47,667 nt of DNA from NCBI GenBank assembly GCA_002811645.1, contig PDIP01000106.1, positions 1,997 through 49,663 on the forward strand. Direction: 5' to 3'. The notes below the pieces were generated by a model. That model was not told the DNA's origin and made no database searches. It saw only the letters and a list, made by a program, of their open reading frames with translations. A program made the translations under genes and the position numbers. The stretch comes from Corallochytrium limacisporum (Eukaryota > Opisthokonta). This document shows, one piece after another, positions 21,492 to 30,990 of the stretch (its first letter is position 1; each line of letters starts with the position of its first letter).

Positions 21492-21503
21492 CCCCCTTAA
21501 GAA
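21492..21503 (-). promoter_or_regulatory. Probable TATA-like element of deacetylase A
   Basis: Minus-strand TTCTTAAGGGGG about 140-150 bp before the ATG, followed by GAACGAATC. It keeps TTAAGGGG of the shared element but not the first bases, so it is the weakest member of the set. A TTTTAAAAGG sequence at about 21764-21773 is an alternative. Confidence 0.35.
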
Positions 21504-23860
21504 AAGTAGCCGTGCTTGCAAACCGGCGCATTTCGCCTGCATTGACGTTCCTACAGTACGCTATGAGACTCAATGTTATCGGTTGAAACCAACTGAAGGT
21601 ATAGATCGCGCTTTTCTGCACATCATTAGCATCTCCAGCAGCATCTCCGGGGGAATAGTGTTGCAATCGATTTTTTTGTGATTGCCCTCAGATATGGAGA
21701 AAAAAACTGAAACATTCTCGAACTGATTGCTAATATTCAGAATCAATTGAGGTTAATTGGACCTTTTAAAAGGCCATGTCATTACCTAAACACTCCTAAG
21801 ATGGACATGGGGAACCCCATCCTTGTAGATCATGCTACGACCAGTGTGCGTAGATAGTTTGCTCACTCCGACGTGTGTTCCATTCCCCAACCCAACCCCC
21901 TTGTTTCCAGCGACCCCTTCTCCCCCCCTCTCACGGGGAGCCCCTTTTCCCTTCTCCCCGCCCCCTTCTTTCCTCACAAGCCTTTTTGCCCGATGTCAGA
22001 GTGCGTTTATCCACCACTTTTCCTGCCGAAACAGGTCACCTCTCTCCAACCCCCTCCCCCCTTTCAAAGGGGGGAGGCCCTTCTCCTTGCCAGCAAGGGT
22101 ACTACACAAAAACCGCCAAAAAAGGCACCCCAGGGGTCAGGTGCGGGGACAAGGGCTTAGTTGACTGAAGGACTGGACCATTTGGGCGCTCTCACCACGG
22201 CCGGCACCAAGAACGTTTCCGGTGCCTGTCTCTGCTATGAAATTGGGGATAACGAATTCTGGCTCAGAGGCTCTTCGTGTCTGTGTTCACTTGATTTCCA
22301 TGCTCTTATTCTGTAGAAGCATGTGCACACAACAGAGGGGTTGCCGCTATTCTCATCCGTGGCGTGCGACCGAATTATTCAAACCCCGGTATAGTTTGAG
22401 CATTCTGTTTCGGTTGCGCACGCCCTAGGAAGACCTACGGGCAATGTGAATAGCAGACCACAAGGGGGCTCGCCGGTGAGATTAGCAGGGTGCTTTGCGA
22501 AGGAATGAAGTTCCTAAGGGAACCCCCTAAAACATGAGCAGATGCAAGCGGAAAACTGCTAGTGGAGCAGATTGGAGCCGTCACATTCATTCGCTCCCTG
22601 CAACGCATTGAACTTCCTGGTCCTCCGTCCCACCTCCACCTTCCCCCGTGGAACCATCAAAACTGGTTTCCCGGTTCAATGTCTATCTTTTCCTTTCTTC
22701 TTGTTTTCCCTTTGCCTGTTGGGTTCGCCATGCGGAATACGATCAGATTTCCCATCCGGAGGTCACGGCCCCACACCCCTGTCCACCAAAAAGGGCTGCC
22801 CGCTGACGCTTCCGTTACGGGCAAATGTCGATTCCTAATAGCCCATCTACTGGCCTCTGCCAGCACTCGGCGTGGAACGTGTGCTGTCCAAGGGAAATGT
22901 GGCATTTGGAGGAACAGAAATAGGGTTCTAATCTTATAGTGGACAAACGTGACAACTTGCACAACTTTTCCCTAAAGTGAAAACATCACGCCTGTTCGTA
23001 ACCTAAGCTAACCTAAACCGAATTTTTTTGGACTGTCGTGGATCAACCAGGATCGTTTAGGTTGCACGTCACCTGCATGACCGGGGGACCGAACAAAATA
23101 CCTTGGTAGATCGTGCCCATCTATTCATTTAGATCGCGCATCGGTCGCAAACAAACTGACTTTCACTGCCAACTTCAAGTGTCGGCGATTCACAGTGTGC
23201 GGTGCCTTCTTGCTCGCTTTATCGTAGGGTAGTCAGAGATTCAGAATATGTTTTGATATTGAATTTTTTTTAAGAACCGGGTGATATCAGTCCACGGGAT
23301 CTATTGTCGATACGTTATCAAATCCCACTACACTCCTGCAGCCAATTGAACCATCAGACTGGAGGGTTTACTGTGCGGAAAATAGATTGTTGCACGGGAG
23401 GCAGGGAAAGAGACACGCTGATCATCAGGAATGAACGCGATTATAAGGGAACATCGCCGGATCTTCTAAATGGGCCCCCCAGAATTGGACCCCTAGGTCC
23501 AGGCCCTAGGGTGGCAAAAACAAGGACCAGGGGAGGGGGCGGGAGAATGTGCTTAAAATAGACTCCCAGTGCTCCAATCGGGGAATGGGAGATGGTAAGG
23601 AGGAAGGGGGGGGGGGAAGAGGGGAGAATAGTCTGTACGGCGTTGGGGTACTGTTCCCACCTGGTGCTCTCTGGGGCGGAGGGGCGGGAGGAGGCGCATT
23701 GAATGAACAAGGCATTCGTGGCGCCGCTATCCACAGTTTCTTCCTTTGATTTTCAACGGTAACGAGCAGGGCGACGTCGAGTACAACATATCTGATTCAA
23801 AGGGATTAAAAATAGATCTGTAGTGTAGTATTTCTATTACGGTGCGCCAAGTTGTCCACT
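21504..23860. other. Intergenic DNA between deacetylases A and B
   Basis: About 2.4 kb with no gene recognised. It contains a pyrimidine-rich tract (about 21875-22095), a perfect 12-bp inverted repeat inside it, a short TTAGG-like stretch at about 22999-23021 and G-rich runs near 23600. Short open frames are low-complexity or overlap one another. Confidence 0.55.
21875..22095. repeat. Pyrimidine-rich tract with a short perfect inverted repeat
   Basis: C/T-rich on the plus strand, starting about 525 bp upstream of the deacetylase A start. Within it, 22053-22064 (CCTCCCCCCTTT) is matched perfectly by its reverse complement at 22066-22077 around a single central C. Confidence 0.8.
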
Positions 23861-26434
23861 TCACTGAATGTTCTCGATACTCCTGCAGGACTGGAAGTGA
23901 TGGACATAGTCGGGGCACAGTTCTTCTCTCCGGTCGCATGGTACACACACCCGACCACTTTGGAGGCTAGGACCATGACCACTGCACTGACATGAGCCGG
24001 GAATGCACTGTGCACAGTCAGTTGATGACGCATTGTCCTCGCAAAGGGTCCCTGTATTTGCGGTGGTGAAGTCATTCAAGCAAACACCTGGGCTTAGGGT
24101 GGGTGCCGGTCGGTTTGGGGGCGGCCGCATTGGGTACCGGGAGCCAGTTGACGTCGTCGGTTGTGTTGGAGGGGATGTCGGCGAGAGCTCATACGGGGAG
24201 TTTTGCAATGGTTCTTCGTTTTCCACTACTTCTGACCCCTTGCACTTCTGCCATTTCTTGTATTCAGTGGCGCACGCAGCGCTGTCGTTGCATAAAACAC
24301 ACACGTGTCCCCACTCCTTCTCGTTCGAATTGCCACATTGACAGCCACCTCTACTGCAGCTCGCACACGACCTATCGGAGGTGTCCCACCAGCACGCCGA
24401 TCCTGAATCAGAGAGAGTATACTTGTTCAGGCATCCACCAGTCGGAGTGGTGGGCTTTGCTGTTGACGTAGTCGACGTGCTAGTAGTTGAACTCGTTGGT
24501 ACATGCACGGGCACTTCCGTACCAAACTTTACTGTGCCACCACTGGCCAACTGAATCCATGTGTAGCTTCCTTCCTTGGTCACGTCCGCTTTGTTACCCT
24601 CCGTCTGATTTGGCACCGCGTCAAGGATCTCAAAGGCAATCGAACAAGCCTGCTTAGTTGTGATTTCAATGTAGTTCGGTGACGCAGAGGATCCGTTGGC
24701 CCGCTGTACATAAATCTCCGGATTGCATGACCAGTATCCAGCACGGCGATGAAACAGATCGGAGAGGATGTTCATTCCCACGCTTTCCATGGGAATTGCC
24801 AAGAACTCGCTCACCGTCCCCAAAACATAGTCGATCCACATCGACGTGAGCGTTAGTGTTTTGCCCTTGTATTCCGTTTGAACCATGTTGGCCTGGTGGA
24901 ACATGTGTGGATCATGCCGCAGTGCCATAATCTTGGGACACTGATAGTCAATCTCGGCTTCCAAGAGTTCCTCGATGGTGTCAAAGGGATAGTAAGAGAG
25001 ATTCTTTTTGATTGTGGCCGCATCCCAGCCCATTCGTGTGCACTCTCGGGGCACAACCCAGAGGTTCTTTTCGGTGTTATTGTAGCCATTGTTCTTGAAG
25101 TCAACAAAATGCGGCTGGTAGTTGTTGCGTGACCAGACGGACCAATTGTCCGTCGATTCGCAGTTGCTGGAGATTGCAGTGTGCATGCCAAGCTTATCCA
25201 TGGCAGCGTAAAAGTCGCCGTTCTCCAGGGCAGAGTACATGCCAGTGATAACGCTGTTGCGGCTCCAATTCGGATGATTTGTCAGGTTCAGGACCTCCTC
25301 TCCGACCGCCATGTTGTACTGCAGTTCGACTTGGCAGTCGCCAGGGCCGATTTCTCCCATGTTTGCATGTGTCATGGTGTGTGACAACCAAAAGAAGCCG
25401 TCCTTCCAACTATCGCTTTCTCGGAGCTCCGCTGCCACCTCGCTTACGGTGCCTGTGCCATTCAACCACGGACTCCAGAAACTGCGGTCGTTCCACCATT
25501 CATTCTTCCACAAGCGAGTGTACATGTTTTTACGGGATCCTGCCGGAGAGTATACGCCGTGCGGACCAAAATCGTAGTGTCCAAAGTACTCTGGATCAGC
25601 GGAGCCGGCAAGGGGCAGGCCGTTAAAACAGATCTCTTGCTTGATAGAAGACCCGTGCTGGTCGTTGAAGTCATCCATCCATTTCAACCACCAATTAAGG
25701 TCATCCTTAGTAATAATAACATCCTGGGCATTGTCGGGAGGATTAAAGAAATCGTCCACTTGAAGATTAGCCATAACGCGTCGATGGCCCTGCAAAGGAA
25801 TATCTGTGCCGGTACCTGTCAACAGAAACTGCAGACCGATGTGTTGCAGCGCTAAGGATGCAAGATCATAGTCAGTGAGCTGGTTGGCGATGTGCAGTGT
25901 GTCATTGTCAGCGAAAGCAGCCACGGCGCCAGCGCCGTCCGTGACAATCGTCACTGTAGATCCGGATGGCATCTTAGAGAACACGTTTAGCTTAAATTTT
26001 CGCTGAGACCACTGGTTTCCCCGGCGGACTACGCCTTCTAGGAAGTCGGTATCGCCATTTGAAGGGACGCTTAGGGAGTCAGAGCTTGAAGAGGTTCGGG
26101 ATGCTGTACCAAAGACGTTAGAGTTCATTACAATGTGTCTGACGCCAAACTCCTCCTGGTAGTTGCGAAGGTTCTGCGAGTCGTGGACGGATGACCCATC
26201 AATAGTGATGAGGCAGCTGTACAGTCCGCGGTCTCCATCGATGAGCTGGACCGTGTCCGGGTTGTCCGTTTTGAACACTGTGTATGGCAAACCGGCCCCC
26301 AACGTGACGATGAGACCTTCAGGGGTTGAATCGGAGGTTGATGAAAACACAGCGCACCCCAACTTGACTGGCGGTAGAGTTTGCGCCAGTACGGCACCGA
26401 ACAGGGTCAAAGGGATCAGTTTGATCAAGAACAT
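23861..26434 (-). CDS. Secreted Agd3-like (CE18) polysaccharide deacetylase B, two cysteine modules
   Basis: An 857-residue paralogue of the two flanking genes, starting MFLIKLIPLTLFG with a signal peptide cleaved near VLA-QTLP. Motifs: LQVDD (Asp227/Asp228), SHTMTH (His352, His356) and RHDPHMFHQANM (506-517). At the VPR-x-C block before WDAA it has Glu where A and C have His, a possible difference in the active cleft. After the catalytic and beta domains come a Thr/Ser linker (about 648-666), module 1 (668-731), a Pro-rich linker with PMRPPPNRP, and module 2 (785-850). The architecture suggests a secreted enzyme tethered to or targeted at a polymer by the modules. The predicted function is deacetylation of an extracellular amino-sugar polysaccharide; substrate untested. 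Confidence 0.85.
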   Translation of the reverse strand: MFLIKLIPLTLFGAVLAQTLPPVKLGCAVFSSTSDSTPEGLIVTLGAGLPYTVFKTDNPDTVQLIDGDRGLYSCLITIDGSSVHDSQNLRNYQEEFGVRHIVMNSNVFGTASRTSSSSDSLSVPSNGDTDFLEGVVRRGNQWSQRKFKLNVFSKMPSGSTVTIVTDGAGAVAAFADNDTLHIANQLTDYDLASLALQHIGLQFLLTGTGTDIPLQGHRRVMANLQVDDFFNPPDNAQDVIITKDDLNWWLKWMDDFNDQHGSSIKQEICFNGLPLAGSADPEYFGHYDFGPHGVYSPAGSRKNMYTRLWKNEWWNDRSFWSPWLNGTGTVSEVAAELRESDSWKDGFFWLSHTMTHANMGEIGPGDCQVELQYNMAVGEEVLNLTNHPNWSRNSVITGMYSALENGDFYAAMDKLGMHTAISSNCESTDNWSVWSRNNYQPHFVDFKNNGYNNTEKNLWVVPRECTRMGWDAATIKKNLSYYPFDTIEELLEAEIDYQCPKIMALRHDPHMFHQANMVQTEYKGKTLTLTSMWIDYVLGTVSEFLAIPMESVGMNILSDLFHRRAGYWSCNPEIYVQRANGSSASPNYIEITTKQACSIAFEILDAVPNQTEGNKADVTKEGSYTWIQLASGGTVKFGTEVPVHVPTSSTTSTSTTSTAKPTTPTGGCLNKYTLSDSGSACWWDTSDRSCASCSRGGCQCGNSNEKEWGHVCVLCNDSAACATEYKKWQKCKGSEVVENEEPLQNSPYELSPTSPPTQPTTSTGSRYPMRPPPNRPAPTLSPGVCLNDFTTANTGTLCEDNASSTDCAQCIPGSCQCSGHGPSLQSGRVCVPCDRREELCPDYVHHFQSCRSIENIQ
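23885..24082 (-). other. Ten-cysteine module 2 of deacetylase B
   Basis: Type 2 copy starting VCLNDFTTANTGTLCE, with the CQC and VCVPC cores and ten Cys. It ends seven residues before the stop codon, as in A and C. Confidence 0.85.
24242..24433 (-). other. Ten-cysteine module 1 of deacetylase B
   Basis: Spacing C-x12-C-x8-C-x2-C-x4-C-x-C-x11-C-x2-C-x5-C-x9-C. Type 1, with CWWDTSDRSCASC close to the phosphatase copy (CWFDNDREDCAKC). Directly preceded by a Thr/Ser-rich linker. Confidence 0.85.
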
Positions 26435-26541
26435 GGTGGACGATCTGTGCGATTGATTGCTGGCTACGTCCTGGCTTTAGTGCTAGTTTGCTAGTGTCGC
26501 CAATTCAATCCACCAGCCGATCACTGCAGAATCCAAACTGA

Positions 26542-26553
26542 CCCTTTAAATAG
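26542..26553 (-). promoter_or_regulatory. TATA-like element of deacetylase B
   Basis: Minus-strand CTATTTAAAGGG about 110-120 bp before the ATG, followed by TCAG and, further on, GGATTC and TGATC. It differs from the phosphatase element by one inserted A. Confidence 0.55.
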
Positions 26554-26929
26554 TTACTGCCTGATGTACGATGTGCCAACGATGGGTACTCCTGCTCGAT
26601 CCTCTCCGTCTCTTCACGGCTGGCTCCCAGTGGTGAACCGGTGCGGGAAGGAGGCGGGTTGCAATCATCACCAACCCCCTTCTCCGAAGACAGGTCCCAG
26701 GGAAAGGTACAGGGGAATAGGTCGTGGGCGGAAGATCATCTGCGCACTGGAGCTTACCGGAACGGGCAAGAAAATGAGCCAAAACGATCAATCTCGATGG
26801 ATTGCTGTTGATCACAATGCCCAGAGCGGCTACGCTTCTGCAGGTGGTTGGGTATCCCGCCAGGGTTTTTTGGGGATCCGTGTTTCGCCGCTGGTGGCGT
26901 GGGGGACAGCAGCCTCAATTCCTCTCCAC

Positions 26930-26974
26930 AATCGGTGGCAGTCAATTTTCCCTAATCGGTGGCAGTCAATTTTC
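26930..26974. repeat. 21-bp tandem direct repeat, two copies
   Basis: AATCGGTGGCAGTCAATTTT plus C occurs at 26930-26950 and again at 26954-26974 with no mismatch, a 24-bp period. It lies about 500 bp upstream of the deacetylase B start, next to the GA tract. Confidence 0.9.
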
Positions 26975-27011
26975 GTTAAGCACGGTGTGGGCGGGGCGTC
27001 GTGCTCAGCTT

Positions 27012-27042
27012 GGGTAGGGAGGGAAAGAAAGGGGGAGGGGGG

Positions 27043-27078
<36 letters not shown>

Positions 27079-27222
27079 GAGAGAGAGAGAGCGAAAGAGA
27101 GAGGGAGAAAGAGAGAGAGCGAAAGAGAGAGGGAGAGAGAAAGAGAGAGGGAAGAAAGAGAGAGAGCGAAAGAGAGAGGGAGAAAGAGAGAGAGCGAAAG
27201 AGAGAGAGAGAGAGAAAGAGAG
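27012..27222. repeat. GA microsatellite/purine tract
   Basis: Almost pure G and A on the plus strand, mainly (GA)n interrupted by GAAA and GGGA, with internal near-repeats of about 40-70 bp built on AGAGAGCGAAAGAGAG. It starts about 580 bp upstream of the deacetylase B start. Confidence 0.95.
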
Positions 27223-28243
27223 GTGGTCGGGCTCGCTATGGTAGCACTTTCGATTTGGGGGTGGAGTCGCGACATTACCGTCTGAAGACTGCTCACGAGA
27301 GCCCGTGCCCAAACTGAGCAAAGCGAGGACCGGAGGAAAGTGTACGGACCCCCCAAAAAAACCCCCCCAACGACAACAAAATTTGAATAAGAAAAAGAGA
27401 GTGATGGCTCATGTTTTCACCAACAATGGAGCCAGGACGTGAGGGGCAGGCCCTGGCCTTTTCCTGGCGCACACAATGCTGAATGTTGTGCTATGCCATC
27501 CGATTTGCGGTCGGAGGAGAAGGCGGGCGGGCCGCGGGATAATATCGCGGCGTTCAATACTTAGTACACCGGGATTTTTGTTAGCCCAGGCCTCTGATGT
27601 TTGGCGGTGGTCGCATATACCCGCACATCGAGACCAGCAGCAGGGCCAACATCCGAAACAACCAAGGAACAGGGAGTAAAAAGGAGGTGGTGTAGTCACA
27701 ACGGGCCATGCGTGTCAAAGTGATAGATGTACTGTGTACCATGGGGGCAAATTACCGATGGAAGATGAGATTGTGATGAGTTGCACATGACGAAGTCCTG
27801 AAAAGTCTAAATTACTCGGTTCCGAATAAACCTGTCTACTTGTACAGACGCTATGGAAATGACGGGTACCGATGGCTGATACACTCATTCTTGGTCAGTT
27901 CGTTAGGGGATCAAGTGTGGTTCCCTCGGAGCGGATGGCTGGTGGAGCACTGTCTGTGCCGTACGTACCTTGCGCACAATATGGAAACGGGCGCGCAATG
28001 AAAAAAACGAAGGTACGATGGTACAGCTGAGGTCTCAAGGCCTTGCGAAAGGGGGCCGCTATCCTCGGATCGTGGAATTTGTTGTGGTGTGTGATCCGCT
28101 GCTATGCAGAGAACCATAGAATTAAAAAAAAAACCAATGGTAAGACAAATGGTGGTACAATGGTAACTGAGGTTCGTGTGTAATGTGGTTCAAAATGCTG
28201 GGCTGGCGGAGAGTCCCAGCCTCTTCGCACCAATTGGCACTCT

Positions 28244-30874
28244 TCATACAATATTCAGCAGATAGGCACAATGCTGGAACCCTTCGACGTGGTCCGGGCA
28301 GAGGTCATGAGTAAGATCGCATGGCACACACACACGGCCACCGAGCCCACTAAAACCGACATCATCACACTGGCATGAGTTCGGTTTGCACTGTCCACAA
28401 TCCATTGAGGAAGCATCACCCTCGCAGCGGGCACCTGTGTTAACCGTAGTCCATTCGTTCAGGCACGCGTGCGGTTTTGTTGTTGGTTTCGGGCGACTTG
28501 GGGGCATCCGTGGTGGTTGGCTGTGGCCTGTCTCTGTGTTCGGCACCGAGGTAAACGATGCTGAAGCCGTTGATGACGTTGACAGGGTTGGCATGTGGGA
28601 CGACGGCGACGACACTTGTCTTTCGGTTTCTGCGCCACCTTGCGCCTTGCACTCCAGCCACTTGAGGTATTCCACTTCGCACTCAAGCCCATGGGTGTCG
28701 CACTCCACACACACGCGTCCGAGATGTGGCGCCTTGTCCCAACCACATTGGCAACCTCTGGACTCTTCGCCCTCAGAGCAGGACGCGCACGAGAGGTCAT
28801 TCGCGTCCCACCAGCATTCTGCACCTGAATCAGATACCGTCCACTTGTTTTCACACACTGGATCTGGTACTGGTGTGGTCGGTGTCGCCGTCGGGGTGCT
28901 AGTTGTTGTAATTGTAGGACCCTCTACGGGCACTTCCGTGCCGAAGGTCACAGTTCCCTTACTGGACACCTCGATCCACGTGTAGCCCGCCTCGGTGCTT
29001 ACCTTTGCATCCTTGCCTGACGTTTGTTCCGGCACAGAGCCAAGAGCCTCGAAAGGAATCGAGCACGGACCTTCCGTCTTGATTTCGATATAGTTCGGCG
29101 CTTCCGAGGACTCATGGGTACGCTGCACATAGATTTTCGGATTGCACTCGGCGTATTCAGCACGAAGGTCGAATAGTTCAGCGATGCGGTCCTGGCCCTC
29201 GCTCACAATGGGAATGGCCAAGTAATCGCTTACACCCCCAACCACGTATTCGATCCACAGCGACATGAGCGAATGTGTACCCTTCTTATACTTCTGTACG
29301 AACATATTTGCCTGGTGGAACATGAAGGGATCGTGCCGCAGGGCCATCAATGAGGATCCCGCACGTTCGAGCTCTTCCTCCATCACTCTTTCAGTGGTGT
29401 ATTCATCATTAGGATCGTATTTTTCCAAATTTTGATCCCAAGTGGCAGCGTCCCAGCTGCACGCAGTGCAATGCCGTGGTACAACCCAGATTCGACGCTG
29501 AGCATCATAACCATTGTGTTCAATGTCAACGTAAAACGGCAGATAGTTCTCGCGGGTCCATGTGCTGAAGTCGTGAGCGGGATGGCAGCTGTCAGATAGC
29601 ACACTGTTCATCCCCAGGTTATCCATTGCAACGTAGAAGTCGCCGGAGAGCAGACCAGAGTACATGCCAGTGATCACGCCATTGGGGCTCCAGTTTGAAT
29701 GCCCAGCCAGGTTCAGTACCACCTCCGCGAACCCGATGCTGTACTGAAGTTCAACTTCGCTGTCGGCTGGGCCGATAGCCCCCATGTCTGCATGGGTCAT
29801 GGTGTGTGACAACCAGAGGAAGGCATCCCGCCACACTGAATTTTCTCGGATTTCTACGGCGATTGTCGCATAGTCGTCATCGCCCTCTATCCAGTCTTTC
29901 CAGAATTCAAAATCGTTCCACCAATGGTCCTGCCACAGTTCGGTGTACGTGTCCTCCTTTTCTCCTGCCAAAGAGTAGTCGTACTGCTGTCCAAAGTCAT
30001 AGTCACCAAAGTACATGGGATCGTTGTAGCCCTTGAGGGTGAGACCGAGGCCGTTGAAGCAAAGTTCGGGTCTGATGTTGGATCCGTGCTTCTCATTGAA
30101 GTCATTCAACCACTCCACCCACCAATGCAAATCTGAAGTACCAATCCTACGGTCCATATTCTCGTACGGCGGAGCAAACAAGTCATCAACTTGTGCACCG
30201 GCCAGGACGCGGCGGTGCCCCTGCAACGGAAGGTTTGCCCCTTGCCCCTTCAGGAGGAACTGCAGGCCAACATGTTGAAGCGCTAACGACGCCAGGTGCC
30301 TATCATTCAGTGCACTCGCATAGTGGAGCGTATCGCCTTCGGCGAAGGCAACTGTCTTTCCATCGCCATCCACAACAATCTGGACCATGTGTTCACCGAA
30401 ACTGGTCTCTTCTGTGTCGAAGAAATCAAGCCGAAACTTTCGCAGAGGCCAGCTGCTACCGCGGCGTACAATGCCGTTGAGGAAGTCGGTGTCACCTTCC
30501 AAGGGAACCTTTACAGTCTCAGAGTTAGTTCTGATCGTGGATAGCGTCCCAAAGTTGTCAGAGTTTAAGATAACGTGCCTGACGCCGAAGTGCTCCTGGT
30601 AGTCGCGAAGGTTCTGTGAATGGCTGACATCCCTGCCGTCGATGGTAATCAGACAGCTGTACAGACCCCGGGATCCATCAGTGAGCTGGACAGTGTCCGG
30701 ATTGTCCGTCTCGAAAACTGTGAATGGCAAACCCGCCCCAAAGGCAACAACAAGGCCTTGAGGGTTTGAACCAGACTTTGGTGAGAATACTGCACATCCC
30801 AATCTCACTGGCGGTAGCTGCTCTGCCGTCAAGGCAGTGGCAAGACCCAACAAGATTACTCCGATCAACAACAT
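28244..30874 (-). CDS. Secreted Agd3-like (CE18) polysaccharide deacetylase C, two cysteine modules
   Basis: An 876-residue third paralogue. The frame is open to an ATG at 30907; I chose 30874 (MLLIGVILLGLATALTA-EQLPP) because it gives a clean signal peptide in register with A and B. Motifs: AQVDD (Asp230/Asp231), SHTMTH (His357, His361) and RHDPFMFHQANM (513-524). It has an acidic insertion (EGDDDYAT) ahead of the metal-binding His pair and a longer loop (DPNDEYTTE) before the RHDP block. Module 1 (674-742) follows a Thr/Pro linker; module 2 (804-869) follows a Ser/Thr/Pro linker containing PPRMPPSRPKP. Same orientation as A and B, so the three probably arose by tandem duplication, although intergenic DNA no longer matches. 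Role as for its paralogues: secreted deacetylase of an amino-sugar polymer, by family. Confidence 0.85.
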   Translation of the reverse strand: MLLIGVILLGLATALTAEQLPPVRLGCAVFSPKSGSNPQGLVVAFGAGLPFTVFETDNPDTVQLTDGSRGLYSCLITIDGRDVSHSQNLRDYQEHFGVRHVILNSDNFGTLSTIRTNSETVKVPLEGDTDFLNGIVRRGSSWPLRKFRLDFFDTEETSFGEHMVQIVVDGDGKTVAFAEGDTLHYASALNDRHLASLALQHVGLQFLLKGQGANLPLQGHRRVLAGAQVDDLFAPPYENMDRRIGTSDLHWWVEWLNDFNEKHGSNIRPELCFNGLGLTLKGYNDPMYFGDYDFGQQYDYSLAGEKEDTYTELWQDHWWNDFEFWKDWIEGDDDYATIAVEIRENSVWRDAFLWLSHTMTHADMGAIGPADSEVELQYSIGFAEVVLNLAGHSNWSPNGVITGMYSGLLSGDFYVAMDNLGMNSVLSDSCHPAHDFSTWTRENYLPFYVDIEHNGYDAQRRIWVVPRHCTACSWDAATWDQNLEKYDPNDEYTTERVMEEELERAGSSLMALRHDPFMFHQANMFVQKYKKGTHSLMSLWIEYVVGGVSDYLAIPIVSEGQDRIAELFDLRAEYAECNPKIYVQRTHESSEAPNYIEIKTEGPCSIPFEALGSVPEQTSGKDAKVSTEAGYTWIEVSSKGTVTFGTEVPVEGPTITTTSTPTATPTTPVPDPVCENKWTVSDSGAECWWDANDLSCASCSEGEESRGCQCGWDKAPHLGRVCVECDTHGLECEVEYLKWLECKAQGGAETERQVSSPSSHMPTLSTSSTASASFTSVPNTETGHSQPPRMPPSRPKPTTKPHACLNEWTTVNTGARCEGDASSMDCGQCKPNSCQCDDVGFSGLGGRVCVPCDLTHDLCPDHVEGFQHCAYLLNIV
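28268..28465 (-). other. Ten-cysteine module 2 of deacetylase C
   Basis: Type 2 copy (ACLNEWTTVNTGARCE) with the same spacing as module 2 of deacetylase A, including x12 between the sixth and seventh Cys. It ends seven residues before the stop codon. Confidence 0.85.
28649..28855 (-). other. Ten-cysteine module 1 of deacetylase C
   Basis: Type 1 (CWWDANDLSCASC), with a longer loop of eight residues between the fourth and fifth Cys (SEGEESRG) where other copies have four or five. The CQC and VCVEC cores are kept. Confidence 0.85.
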
Positions 30875-30990
30875 TTCCAGCGATCGTTGCACTTCCTTCC
30901 GAGCCATTCGGTTACTACTTCAGTAACAAAGCAATGGTGAGGTCTGCTATTGTTTCCTATCACTTTCGAGACTGATCCTTCCAATCCAAT

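Larger units (their letters stand above)
26554..28243. other. Intergenic DNA between deacetylases B and C
   Basis: No gene recognised. The longest plus-strand open frame runs through a GA microsatellite and encodes only Arg/Glu/Lys repeats, so it is not a real protein. Also present are a 21-bp direct repeat and the GA tract, listed separately. Confidence 0.6.

Noticed and set aside
22999-23021. Interstitial telomere-like CCTAA repeats
   Set aside because: Only two or three imperfect units (CCTAAGCTAACCTAAACC); too short to separate from chance.
26564-27285. Open frames of 226 and 94 codons on the plus strand
   Set aside because: They are GA-microsatellite translations made of Arg/Glu/Lys repeats and are mirrored by Leu/Ser frames on the other strand.
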